From contig CM055109.1 of NCBI GenBank assembly GCA_029204225.1, positions 23,216,422 through 23,280,421 of the forward strand: DNA of 64,000 nt, read 5' to 3'. Below the pieces are notes generated by a model. It searched no databases. It was not told the origin of the DNA and saw only the letters and a list, made by a program, of their open reading frames with translations. Made by a program: the position numbers and the translations under genes. Positions 11,682-23,317 of the stretch are shown one piece after another. Source of the DNA: Diphasiastrum complanatum (lineage: Eukaryota > Streptophyta > Lycopodiopsida > Lycopodiales > Lycopodiaceae). Within the stretch, counting starts at the first letter, position 1; every line of letters begins with the position of its first letter.

Positions 11682-13674
11682 TTTGTCCTACCATACGTAG
11701 CCACCATTTTACAGTGAATGTCTGTACAGAGATAGGCGGGCGCGACGTGGGTCAGATTTTTCAAAGGGTCGGATTTTATACACTGGGTCAAAAAATATAC
11801 ATAGGCTCGGATTTTACAGGGTCAAAAAATCAGACCCGATTCGATCCGATCAAAGATCTAAAAATCCTTCAATCGATGGGATTGACATTGGGTCGAAAAA
11901 ATTCGATCCTGTTTTTTCGGTCTTTAAGTAAACAATCGAGCCTCCTCTGTTTTGTATGGGTTTCCTTTTTTCTATAGCCGCATGACATCTCTGTGCCAGG
12001 AACCAAAAAGGTTTCTTCCTTTTATATTAAGTACATTCTACCCATACACGACCTCAGTCAGGTCAAAAAAGTATTCTACCCGTTATGCATCAACAAGATA
12101 GGGGCGATTTGTGAATGAACCTGCTTGCATCTTTCACGATAGAAAACTTATTTCAGTAATCTACAAATCTTTCTGTTAGCAATGTTAAGGGGTAAAGTAA
12201 GCTGACTAAAGAGAAGAACAGGTCGTGTGCTTGGGCAGCTGCATATATAGCTATTAAGCAAGACAGATCAGAATTGTGCTCGGACAGGACAACTCTCGAT
12301 AGGAGTAAGAAGACGCATAAAAGGATGGGTTGCTTGAAAAGCTGCATAAGAGTGGCACCTCCTCCATCTCGGTAAGAGCTTGCACTGTTTACTTCCACGT
12401 AGCTTCACATCTACAGTTTAATCAAAGCATCCGCTTGTTAGGATCCACTATGTGTAAAATAGGCGCTGTAGTTAGACAGTATTTGAGCTTTTGTAATTTT
12501 TGCTATACTGTTGTTCACTACAGTGCTTTCTTAGAATCTAACATTTCCTGTCATGATCTATTGTATTCATGATACCCAGTGCCATGCATCTATTTGAGTC
12601 CAGACTACTCCACAGTTAAAACTGAGGAAGAGGAGGAGGACTAGGAGTAGGACTATGATCTATTTATCCTGTCCTGGCCAGCAACAAGAATGAACATTAA
12701 ACAATGCACAGCCCTGAGCTGGTTTTTAATGATCAAATTTTTCACAGAATCGAATTAGCGGATAAGCAAGATATGGGCTGTGCGATGAATCATGATTGCT
12801 CAGTGTGGTGCATGAACATGGAAAATCAAGGGTCTGATTTTGGGTTTTCTACGAGCACAAGCTGAAGTATAGTGCACCGCTGGTCTCTTGCTCCACCCAC
12901 CTTGGATGGAGGCTGGAGCTCACGTTGGATATGAGGCAGTCAGGCACCCAACTTTGGATGATCGAATCATGGATGGAGCATGCACTATTTCGTGACTCCT
13001 AGGAATCATGCACCACATACATGCAGATATGGTTCATGGACGTATCCGGCACGAGAAAATATGGTTAGAAGCCCATCAAAGAATCACTCCTCGCCAGCAC
13101 GTAGAGCGGCCTCACATCAACCTCGTAGCTGCATGCTACAGAAAGGGAATAAAAGAAAGGACCGTTTACACAAATAACAATGAAAACTCTCCTCCATCAA
13201 AGATACATCCATCAAAGATTATACTCTTAATTGCCATGGATCTCACCCAACCAAAGCTATTTCGCAAAAGAATCGCAACATCAAAACTCGAATCGCAGCA
13301 TCAAAACTCACAGCAACAATACATGAGACAAAAGATTTGCTCAGTGGGCTTTCTAATTTATGCACTTACGGAATTAGCGTCTTCCATAACTTAGATCCAC
13401 AATGCATCTTACTGAACGATGCAGTTGACATGCTAAAAATTTATCTTGCAAGCTTGTACAGTATGCTTCGCAAAGGAGATTCAATTAAAGTGTTCACTAA
13501 TTACCTGTAGCACAAATTGAATAGATCAATGATTTGTCAGATTCACAAGCTTTTTTGTGCTTTGGCCTGCTTTTCTACCACTCCAGAGTCCAAACGTATA
13601 TCGCAAAAGCAATCCACCACGAATCCACCAGAGAGACAGAGCGACCTCCGTTCATCAAACGAATGCAAGAGAAG

Positions 13675-13677
<3 letters not shown>
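11682..13677. other. Intergenic DNA, no gene recognised
   Basis: Only short unrelated ORFs. At 11740-11910 there is a cluster of GGGTC, GGATTTT and CAAAAAA direct repeats such as GGGTCAAAAAAT. ORFs at 12980-13394 show no recognisable motif. Confidence 0.4.

Positions 13678-13718
<41 letters not shown>
13678..13718. repeat. (GA)n microsatellite, 41 bp
   Basis: Uninterrupted GA dinucleotides. Arg-Glu and Ser-Leu runs in overlapping ORFs are artefacts of this tract. Confidence 0.95.
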
Positions 13719-13723
<5 letters not shown>

Positions 13724-14311
13724 ATATTTATTGAAATACTATAATACTTATTAAAATTCTCACGGACACATGCTTTTTCTTTTGCTTTTCCTTTTCGCAA
13801 TGCAAAATATCAATTTGAAAATAGTAAACCACGAGTTATTGATCTTTAATGTTAAACTTTTTTCATAACTTCATTGACCGACCGTAGCACATTGCCTTTG
13901 CAAGGCAATGCCAAAAAAGGTGGAAGTCTTATTTTTATGCACTCCACTTACAAAATATTCAAACATCAACATTAACCATTGTAACATGAAGTAAAATCTA
14001 GATATTGCATGCCAACTTAGACTCTAAACACATGTGGACCAATCAAAATCTTAAAAATGTGTTTTTTTCTATGGCTATCAGCATATTGGGCATATCTTTC
14101 CTTTGAGACTTAGAATTATACATATGTGTAGAATGATTAGAATATCCTTTGCCTTTCCGAATGAGGCATGGACATTAAAAACACAAGAGACGTGAATTAG
14201 GAACGTGCATGGGCAACGATTACACTAATGGACGATTTATCTGTCATTGCCTTGGGGTAATATAAGCCAAAAGGAAGGAAGGAAGGAGAGAGAGAGAGCA
14301 GCGTGGGGGTG

Positions 14312-14694
14312 ATGGCTATGCAAGAAGAAGCACAACACTTTCAGGATGTTGTAAATGATGGTTGGCATCCTGCACTGCTACCCTCGCCTTCGGATGATGT
14401 GCCTGATCCCAGACCTCCTCGGCTTTTGCACTTATCTGATTTGCCTATGCGCTAGAGAAAATTTTTCAGTGTCTAGATTTTACGAGCTTGTTGCGAGCAT
14501 GTGCTGTATGTGCTGCTTGGAGAAGCTTCGTGCGTTCGAATTATTTAGCCGGCATTTATCCATCGCTTGTCCTTTGCCAGAACTATCCACTCATCTATCG
14601 CCACAGTCGAATTCATGTACCAAGTATATACACGATTGATGCACCAGTATACAAAGCTCATGCTGATCAATGGAGTAAAATTGAGAGTCTTTAG
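14312..14694 (+). pseudogene. F-box protein fragment, one frameshift
   Basis: The ATG at 14312 opens a frame of 47 codons ending in LLHLSDLPMR and a TAG at 14453. Shifting frame at 14452 continues the F-box as LEKIFQCLDFTSLLRACAVC and then AAWRSFVRS, with the expected Leu/Pro/Trp pattern, up to a TAG at 14692-14694. F-box proteins link SKP1-Cullin ubiquitin ligases to substrates. After about 40 F-box residues the rest (YPLIYRHSRIHVPS) carries no substrate domain I recognise, and the total is about 127 residues, short for the family. A purine-rich leader (GGAAGGAAGG...GAGAGA) precedes the ATG. The shift could be a real lesion, a sequencing error or a missed intron. Confidence 0.65.
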
Positions 14695-15299
14695 CTCGAG
14701 CTACACATTGTCTCTAATAAGAAAGACCTTTCCAAATTGACAGGACACCTAGTTAAACTTATCTCCAAACAACTGGAATTATGTCATGAAACAATCATCT
14801 TCTATAGTTACTTGTCTTAAAAAACATCATTACAACTATCATTTTGACTAGCTCTTCCATTGATCATGGAAAATGCCTAAAACTTTATGTATATAACAAC
14901 TTGTTAGCCTTAACCTGAAAGAAAGATTAATTAGGGATTTTGGCCTTCAAATAAGTAAAAATTATCTTTTAGAATTCCTACTCTAACATTATTTCCAAAG
15001 TCAATGGTGAGTCCCACTTGAGCCATGTTCAATTTGGACATCTTCTCTTTTTCTTCTTACATCTATTTATGTTGTTTCCTCATTTGAGTCGAATTCATAA
15101 GCAAAAGTAACACCTATACCTTGAGAACACGTTGGACTATTACTAATGGTCATATTTTCAAAATTGTTCTTATTGTTGTTGTTGTTGTTGTTGTAGGTTG
15201 TGTAGATGTGATAGCAATTGCAAAGGTACTATAAAAATAAAGCTTCTTTCTATAATAATTGTTTATGTACTATGACAATTAGGGTGTGTCTGTCTCATA
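14695..15299. other. Region with no gene recognised
   Basis: AT-rich, with a short (TTG)n run at about 15174-15193. It could contain the 3' LTR of the copia element whose RNase H ends near 15300, but no LTR ends could be fixed. Confidence 0.35.
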
Positions 15300-16660
15300 C
15301 CAATCTCACTCAACAATCTACGCAACCAAACAACTTCTTGAGTAGCAGAACTTAACGCTTTATACTTAGCTTATGTTGATGAAAGGGAAATGGTGTCCTA
15401 CTGCTTCTTACTAGACCACGAAAAACAGCCATTTCCAATGTTGAAAACATACCATGTAGTTAACTTTGTATCATGTATACTGCATGCCCAATCAACATCA
15501 ACATAACCTTGCAATCTAGGTAAAGCGTTTTGCTTCTTATAAACCAAGCCAAGGTTAGGTGTGTCCTTCACGTACCTCAAAATCCTTTTCGCTGCTTTCC
15601 AATGATCCAAAGTATAAGGTGATGACATAAATTGACTAATCAAGCTCACATCATAGCAAATATTAGAACAAGTAGTTGTGAGATAAATCAAACTTCCAAG
15701 TAGTTGATGAAATAGTGTAGCGTCAACTTGACCACGATCACCAACACGAGACACCTTTACCAGCTTCACATGGAGTGATGGAAGGTTTACATTCTGTCAG
15801 GCAAAATCTCTATAGTATCTCGCAAACATACTTGCTTTGGCATATCCTGATGTCATTGCCATTCTACCATACTTCGACTCCCAAGCAATAATGCATAAGA
15901 TCTAAATCTGTCATCTCAAATTGCTTGCACAAGTTGGCTTTAATGGAGTGAATGAGATTCTCATCATTGCCCGTGATAATTATATCATCAACAAAAAGCA
16001 CAACTAAGGCAATGCTATCACTATGTATAATAGATTAAAGATTTGAATCGGATTTTGTTCTCATAAACTCATGAGAAAGAAAGTAATGATCAATGAGTCC
16101 ATACCATGCATGTGGCGCTTGCTTGATACCATAGAGTGCTTTGCGTAGATTGCATACCTTATTGTTCTTGTCCCTTTGCAATGAACCCCTGTGGTTGGAG
16201 CATGTAATTTTTCTCTTCCAAGTCACCATTCAAGAATGCGGATTTTACATCCATTTTATGGATCTTCCACCCATAATGGAATGCTAAGGCATGATTAGGC
16301 ATAACATAGTCCACTTAGCCACTAGAGCGTCTCCTCATAATCTATCCCCTTGCTTTGCTCATAGTCCTTTACCACTAGGCATGCCTTATGCTTTGCAATT
16401 GTGCCATCTACATGAAACTTTGTCCTATATACACATTTCTTGACAACGGGTTTCTTTCCAAGTAGTAGATCAACCAACTCCCACGTATCATGCATGTGGA
16501 TTGATTCCATCTCCTCTTCCATTGCCCTTTGCCACTCTTTGAGATCCTTTGCCTCATCAAAGGTCAATGGCTCTCGACATTCCAAAATGTCACTCATTAG
16601 GGCATAGTTGACATGATAGCAATTAGGAGGTTTCCTTTCCCTCGTTGATCTTCTCACTTC
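15300..16660 (-). pseudogene. Ty1/copia RT and RNase H, many lesions
   Basis: From the high-coordinate end: RRSTRERKPPNCYHVNYAL and WQRAMEEEMESIHMHDTWEL (the usual lead-in to copia RT), VVKDYEQSKGIDYEETL, then a frameshifted stretch with KALYGIKQAPHAWYGLID (about 16150). The C-terminal RT/RNase H part (15769-15398) has YLTTTCSNICYDVSLISQF and WKAAKRILRYVKDTPNLGL. Catalytic YVDD lies in a stop-rich zone around 16000. It ends in RNase H sequence near 15300. At least six breaks. Confidence 0.85.
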
Positions 16661-16723
16661 TTCGTTGATTCATCTTCTCATCTTTCATGATCTTTTCGTA
16701 CCATTTGGGTATCTTAGATTCAG

Positions 16724-17005
16724 GTGATACACTTCTTGGAGAGTATGTATCTCAAGGACTATCCAAGAATCATCTCTTGCTTCCATCAGGTTTCTCTTTT
16801 GTTGCACCTGTCATTAGAGGAGTTACAAACATCAAAAGGGCCATCTAAGAAATGCCAAGTAGGACAAAAAAAATCGTCGAATTTTGGAATTCCGAAGGAC
16901 TTTCAGGTCCAGTTTAGCTTAAACCAAAGAAAGAACTATGATTTGTGGGTTGACGGAAGTTTGTATTCATTGGATCCGAGCTCGATGCAATATCCACAAT
17001 TTTAA
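16724..17005 (+). pseudogene. Possible upstream exon of the unknown gene at 17191
   Basis: An open 93-codon frame, same strand as and 190 bp upstream of the broken gene that follows. Its second half (KSSNFGIPKDFQVQFSLNQR and on) has protein-like composition. No known motif and no confirmed splice site; it is linked to the next feature only by position. Confidence 0.25.
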
Positions 17006-17190
17006 TCCATCACACAACTAATAAAGTTTTTGTGTGAATAATAAAACGGTTTACTGGGTTATTGTGAAAGATTGAGGACTTGTGGTGTTGCAAACTCGGT
17101 TAAAAAATACAAAGCTTAGAAGGTATGTTAAATGGTTTGCTTGCTTACTATAGAGAAAAAGAGACCGCATTATTACAAAAAAAAAAAAGA

Positions 17191-18555
17191 TAATGCACAT
17201 TTACATAATATTATCTTAAAATTAAATGCAAGTAATGATCGTGTCTGAGAAGTTGTTCAGACATTACGTATATCAAATGATCAGTTAAAAGAAGAAAATC
17301 GCATACTAGATAAGAAATTAAAAAGAAACAAGCGAAAAAGAATGCTGAAGGACATTGATGAGCTTTTGCTAAATGGAGGCCAACGGAGAAAAAGAATTTA
17401 AGCATTCAGGTAAGGATTTGTTTTGAATCATTTTATTTTTGTTTTGTGAAGTAGCATGACATTTATTATGTAGCCCATTTGGGTTTGTTGATTTTCATAA
17501 CCCTTTGTAGATCAGCATTGGTTGCAACTGAGCATCTGAAGGACAATGACATGATCAGAAAATCGTTGAGTTCGATATTGACAACCAAGTCCACAAAGTC
17601 TTTACTAGACAATAACCGATATTCTCGAATCAAGTCCAAGGTCACTAAGGCTTTGTTGAACGAGGTCGGTAAGGTTATCGACCAAACGTTAATTCAGGGA
17701 ACATGTGATTTCTCAAGTATTAGTAGGGAGGCATATGCCAGTATATTTAAAATTATTAAAGAGGCTTTTGGACAATCGCATGTAAGAAAATTTCCCATTC
17801 CTCGCCCTTTTCAAATTAGATTGGAGAGAGATGTATTGAATAGGGGTATGCAAAATGTCATTGGAATCCCTTTTCACATCAGTGAGATTTATAATTCAAA
17901 GTCTGGCAATTTGTCATATGATTCTACCAACAACTTATTTGTGGATTTGAATCATTTATTGAGATTTATAGTGAGTTTCTACAATAGTACAAGTGTTAGT
18001 ATGAGCAAACTTATACTTGTGGTCAAGCTAGATGAATCAGAACAAAAGTTGGAAAGAGTAAGTATTACTCTCATGAATGGAGCATTGAACAATGCAACAA
18101 ACTCAAGGGATCTCAACTTCAGTGTGCAATCAGAAAACAACATATGGTGGCTAGCATGTTTTCAGGTAAAAATTACTATTATTCATGTGCAATTTCTTTT
18201 GGTAATTGTTTTGAATATATAAGAACTTATGATTCCATATGTTGGACAGGTTATCAAAGAGGATCACGATGTTCTTTCTTGGATTTTTAGCAGAACAAGC
18301 TATCTAGATATCATAAAGGATCATATGAATGGCAAATTACTTAGTGTTCTTGAAAGAAGTGAATTTTTTGTGGAATGACATTTAGCTAGAGATTTGAAGA
18401 CATTGAAATGTATGTTCAATGTATCTCATGGAGCAAATTTGAAACATCCATGTCTACATCGTATGAAATTATCGAATGACATTTCAAGGAACACAAGAGT
18501 TTCAAGAGATATTGAAGATCCAAACTGGATGTCGGAAAGAGTGTGTGAAAGATAG
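17191..18555 (+). pseudogene. Unrecognised intron-containing gene with CxxC-type and SENxxWW motifs, broken
   Basis: Three exons are inferred. Exon 1 (17191-17409) is a charged coiled coil (QLKEENRILDKKLKR) with two stops. Intron 17410-17510 is GTAAGG...TTGTAG. Exon 2 (17511-18165) is fully open for 218 codons, with RFIVSFYNSTS, LILVVKLDESEQKLERVSIT and SENNIWWLACF. Intron 18166-18249 is GTAAAA...GGACAG. Exon 3 (18250-18555) continues KEDHDVLSWIFSRTSYLDII, then a TGA at 18376 where Trp is likely, then DLKTLKCMF and HPCLHRMK, where the second Cys of a CxxC pair seems lost. The reading frame is kept across both splice joins, which supports the model. The Asp-Leu-Lys plus late Cys pair recalls transposase-like proteins, but I cannot name a family. 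Confidence 0.55.
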
Positions 18556-18581
18556 GCCGAACTAAAAAAGAAACAAACTCG

Positions 18582-19736
18582 AATGAAAAATATTAGAAAA
18601 ACAAGAAAGCAAACTTATCGTGCACAACGGAACAAACTATCTTTATCTTTCTCTATGCATGACTACACCTATCAATTTCGAACAAAACAGTAGTGATAGA
18701 AATCATGTTCGATCTTATAGTAACTAACTTTGAAATCATTAGTACTACAGTGATTACGTATCCAAACATTAAGCATTGAATTATCAGACAAATAGGAACT
18801 ACAGAAACACATACATTCTGAGACGAAGCTGAATGCAATAAAAGATAGTATTGATTCAGTATGAAAGCGAAACAGATGTAAAAGAGTACAATAAGTTGCA
18901 GATCAAAGCCACGTACTCTAAGCTATTTTTGAGCAGCTAAAATGAAAGTCTGAATTAAGTGCAATGCTGATAAGCAGTAAGCGCAACAACAATCTCTAAA
19001 ACAACTCTAAGAAGTGAGCTAGAATGCTCAGGGGTGTTCAAGCTCGCAGGCTTGAGAGAGAGAGAGAGAGAGAGAGTTAACTATTCAAATGCTTGTTGAA
19101 CTTCTTCTTTGATAATGAGATGTATAAATATGAACAGCTATATATACTAAGCAATCAGGTCATCGAATGTGATTGCCAGTTGGCTAGTGTCCGCTGGCAT
19201 TCATCCAGTTTCTTCTCATTGATTGTTGATAAGCGATGGAAATTGGCCGTAAACAGTTTGTCTGCATAAATGAACTGAAACTGTCACTCTGCAGAAATGA
19301 ACTAAAACTGCCACAGGCGACAGTGTCATAAAAAGACGACAGTGTCGGCTTTTTGCAAAAAACCCGACAATGTCCTAAAAACTCATTTCCTTCATATTAG
19401 GGTAGCTCCACAATTTGCCAGAGTCATTACCTTAACATTTGAGACACTTTGAAAAATATGAAAAATGCGACTCTGCATATTTACTTGCAAATCTTGACAG
19501 GCGAAACATACGACACTGCATTTTTACACGAGATTCCTAACATGCGACAAAGTTTGGAATGTAGAGAGAGAAAATGTGACAGTGTTGTCAAACTTTGTGT
19601 ATTTTTGTAGACTATGTAAAAACACTCGTAAATCTGCAAACTGTGTAAAGACACGGGAAAATCCGCAGAACTAGATAAACAATGGATGAAGATTAAAACT
19701 GATTAGTCGATTAGTAAGAAAGAAAATAATCCAACA
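18582..19736 (-). repeat. Putative copia 3' LTR
   Basis: On the minus strand TGTTGGATTA begins at 19736 directly after a polypurine tract (AAGGGGGAG) that follows the RNase H ORF. A TATA box (TATATATAG) is at about 19137-19147. The tract 19054-19076 is a (GA)n microsatellite. The outer end near 18582 (...ATATTTTTCA on the minus strand) is a guess. Confidence 0.5.
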
Positions 19737-21298
19737 CTCCCCCTTAATCTGAATCCTTGAATGCCTTGACCTTCAAAATTAGTTCTACACAAAATCTTCT
19801 ATGTGTTTCCAAACTTAATGCTTTGGTAAAAATATCTGCTGTCATATCTTGCATTCTACAGTACTCCAATCTGACATCTTCGTTGAGAACTTTGCTTTTG
19901 ACAAAATGATACTTGAGTCCAATGTGTTTACTCCTAGAATGAAATCTAGGGTTGGTTGATAAAACAATGGCATTTTGATTATCACAAAATAATGTTGTCG
20001 GAGCATATTCATTCAGACCGATATCTGAGAGTAAGTTCCTCAACCAAATTGCTTCCTTTGTAGCTTGAGAGGCTGTGATATACTCTGATTCATTGGAAGA
20101 TAGAGCTATCGAAGATTGCTTGCGATTGTTCCAGGAAATTGGACCATTGTTGAGGAAGAATGTAAATCCGGAAGTGGCATTACGAGTGTCTACATCTCCT
20201 GCCCAACTTGCATTTGTGTAACCACTGAGTAAATTGAGTTTGTCATTGCCGACTGTTCCATAACAAATGCAAAAGTCCATAATAGCTCAAAGATATCTCA
20301 TGACTCTAATAAGAGCCTTCCAATGTGTTACACCAGGATTAGTCATAAACTAACTGAGAGAGCTGACTGCAAAAGCTATGTCTGGCCTGGTACAAGTCAT
20401 GGTGTACATAAGAGATCCTATAATAGAATGTTAAGGATACTTACGCATCTGTTGCTTCTCATGAATTGTTTGGGGACACTTGTCCTTCGACAATTTGAGA
20501 CCTGGTTCCATTGGGGAGAGAGCTAACTTGCAATTAATCAGATTATATCTGACTAACATGTTGTAGATGCATCTCTGTTGTGTAATGTAGACCAACTTCT
20601 ATTTTCTGTCTTTGTGGATCTGTATCAAGGCAAAAATGAGCTTCGTCCAGATCGGTCATGTCAAATTTGGAAGATAGCATTGTCTTGGCCTCTTTTATCA
20701 GATCAGTACCATTGTTCAAAAGCAATGTATCATCCACATATAAAGTGATAATGATAAAAGACTGCTGCACTTTTTTGAAGTAAACATTTGAATCTGAAGA
20801 GCTAGGTGTGTAGCCATGATCAATAAGAAAAGTATTGATCCTTTAAAACCATGCCCGAGAAGATTGCTTCAAGCCATAAAGTGACTTATGGAGTTTACAC
20901 ACATGATTGTGTTTACCCTCAATAGTATAACCTTCGGGTTGCACCATGTAAATGTATTCTTTGATAACTCCATTGAGATATGTTGTCTGTACATCCATTT
21001 GATATATTTCCAAATCTGTTGCAGTGACAAATGATAGCAAAAGTCGAATAGAAGAATGCTTGACTACTGGACTGAAGATCTCAGTGTAATCGACATTGTA
21101 TACCTGAGAAAATTCTCTGGCGACAAGTTGTGCCTTTCTCATGTTGATGCTTCCATCTACATTGTACTTGACTTTGAAAATCCATTTTCAATTAACTACA
21201 TTTCTACTAGCAGGTAATTCGACAATTGTCTATGTTTGGCTCTTGATAAGAGATGAATACTCTTTATCCATAGCTTCTTTCCAGAGATCTAAATCAGG
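19737..21298 (-). pseudogene. Ty1/copia RT and RNase H, 5'-truncated
   Basis: The RT starts at about 21298 with LDLWKEAMDKEYSSLIKSQT. After a stop it continues (21142-20843) through QLVAREFSQVYNVDYTEIFS, IYQMDVQTTYLNGVI and LHKSLYGLKQSSRAWF. YVDD is present as LYVDDTLLL (20770-20543). RNase H (20280-19744) is open for 178 codons with SSNESEYITASQATKEAIWL and FCDNQNAI; the first catalytic Asp of the usual YCDADWAGD appears as Asn (YTNASWAGD). A stop-rich gap separates it from RT. Upstream it is cut by gypsy LTR sequence at 21299. Confidence 0.88.
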
Positions 21299-21975
21299 CT
21301 TCCATTCATGCTGAAATCTAAAATATGCTATCGCTGTCATGGGAACGAATCTACGCATGACAACTAACTTTATCTCCTTGATGCTAGATTGATTAGATCT
21401 TGGGTTGAGGATAGGCAAGGAAAGAAACCCACTACACTTCAAGAACTAGCAGACCACCTAATCGGTATATCGACAAGTCTGCAGTCTACCTTGTTCAAGA
21501 ACCGACATCTGTCCAAGAGGCACTCAGTCACATCTACTCTGACATCCATTAACCCTAAGCATTAACACTACAATCATTAACACTAAGATCCACAATGAAG
21601 ATAGCTTACTCTTACTCTCTCTCCCTTCCTCTCTCATAAAAAGTATAAAAACATGCAATCCCAACAACAATCAGATCCAACAATTAGCAAACACAATAAA
21701 AGCATGAGAGATGGAGGAAAAGTGATAGAGAGCAAGGACATTCATAAATCCATTTCACAAGAGAACCAATCTGCTTTATTGAAATGAAGATATGTACATG
21801 TGTAGGAAACTCAAGTTGGTCTCTTTTTATAGTAGAAAAGATGACTCTGGCCTCTGAATCCTATTGGTCCATTTCTGCCTCCCTAATTATTCAAATTAAA
21901 AAAAGAGTGGGAACCATCCAAAATTGGAGGGAAACCCAACTTTATTCACTAACTTGACATTTAGGCCCTGCGACA
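21299..21975 (-). repeat. Rearranged 3' LTR of the internally deleted gypsy element
   Basis: Minus strand TGTCGCAGGG begins at 21975 after GTGGGGACTTT (polypurine-like). The part 21525-21690 matches 27351-27505 in the same orientation. The part 21299-21437 matches 27209-27340 in inverted orientation, so the CA end of the LTR has flipped and is fused to copia RT. About 87 bp of unrelated DNA (21438-21524) separates the two pieces. A TATA box (TTTTTATACTTTTT on the minus strand) is at about 21640. Confidence 0.65.
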
Positions 21976-22257
21976 TTAAAAGTCCCCACAAAAAGGCCTA
22001 AAGTCCTTTTATTGACTTTCTAATTAATCAAATCTCTATGTGATCATCGGGTTGGACTTACACACGCAGGGCGCCAAATCCCTCTCACTTATTGACTAGG
22101 GTTAGGGTCGCCTTGGGATCCGCAAACCCTCCAATAGTATTCTCCACCAAAATTGCTGGCGGTCCCATGACACCTACGAGATGCAGTTACTGTGGGTCTT
22201 ATTTGCATCACGTCGAATCTTTATTAAATGATACTGTACCTTCTCCATGAAATCAAG
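21976..22257. other. Segment between 3' LTR and extra ORF
   Basis: About 280 bp between the stop of the extra ORF and the polypurine tract. No gene seen. Confidence 0.4.
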
Positions 22258-23317
22258 TCAGACAGTGTTCAAATCTAGGTTGTGCGGCGATCCACAATGG
22301 GCTCCGGCGATCGACTTTGAAGTCGTCCAGGCTGTAAATCGAGATTCCCGGGAGCCTCCCATCATTGCAGCATGGAAATATAATTCAACCACCGGCTGCT
22401 GATCCTTAATACCATCTGACGCCATTGACTTATTCGGATTGAATGCCAAAGTGGGAAAGCAATCATTCCATCGCATTGCGACGAATGCCAATAGAGTGAG
22501 ATCTTTTGCGAATAGCGCCGATTGCTTGACTGTGGGATCGGGAGAGTGGATATACTCCCGCTGCTATGCTTGTAGGGCTCGATGGAAGTCCACTGAGATT
22601 TACCAATTATACGGTTGATGGATGATTGGCCAGTTCGGCGTATGGATGGTAATTTTGTCCATGGCCAATCCCAAATCCTTCCACTTATTTTTGTGTGGCA
22701 CTGGTACGTAGTATGGATCTACGCGCAATTGGCGAGGGCTGGCCACATAACTCCTGATGGATTTTGGAGTTTTCTCAAAAATTGTAATTCTCCAAGCTGG
22801 CTATTCCCCCAATGCGGATATTTTATCCAATTCTTTGTCGGCCTCAATTTCAGAGGTCTTAAACTTGATGACCCAACCACCACGCAAGGACTCATGAGGA
22901 TGTTGCGCTATAAAGCTTTGGATCTGGTCCTCGATGCTGATTGGTCTGAACAATGGTGTGGTCCTTGATGAAGATGGACCTGCTTGCGTTGCCTGTGGAA
23001 CTGGCTGTTCTTCTACGACTTTGGGGGCTCCACCCTGGTCCATGCCCGCACTAATGTTGTATCCATAGTTGTGTTGTCTTGGTGTGGAGGGGAGAACTGT
23101 GGCATGACTGGAACTGGAACCTGAGGGGTGGACTGCAAAACCTAAGCGGCAGTCTTTTTAGCAGGAATTGATCGTGGAGGTGATGACTTCTTAGAAGATA
23201 AACTCTTCTTCGAAGATGAAGACTTCCTATATAGTCATGTCTTGCTAGAACTCTGACTTGCAGAATCATCCTTAACTTTCCCTTTGCCTTTATCCAGTAC
23301 AGGTGCTTGTTTCTTCG
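22258..23317 (-). pseudogene. Extra 3' ORF of the gypsy element, C-terminal part
   Basis: A single frame runs from 23043 to a stop at 22257-22259 with three internal stops (about 22770, 22615 and 22575). It contains AQHPHESLRGGWVIKF, matching the box at 4248-4274, then a new C-terminal module: RSYVASPRQLRVDPYYVPVP, NWPIIHQPYNW, VAMRWNDCFPTLAF, VVELYFHAAMMGG. Upstream (23317-23044) is Lys/Ser- and Pro-rich linker sequence in shifted frames (DKGKGKVKDDSASQ). The reverse transcriptase, RNase H and integrase expected before it are absent, so an internal deletion joins the protease linker to this ORF. It matches no family I recognise. Confidence 0.55.

Noticed and set aside
13517-13800. Overlapping Arg-Glu and Ser-Leu rich ORFs
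   Set aside because: Produced by a GA microsatellite; no other protein-like sequence.
18653-18838. Short ORF downstream of the unknown intron-containing gene as a fourth exon
   Set aside because: It is on the opposite strand and lies in what appears to be a copia LTR.
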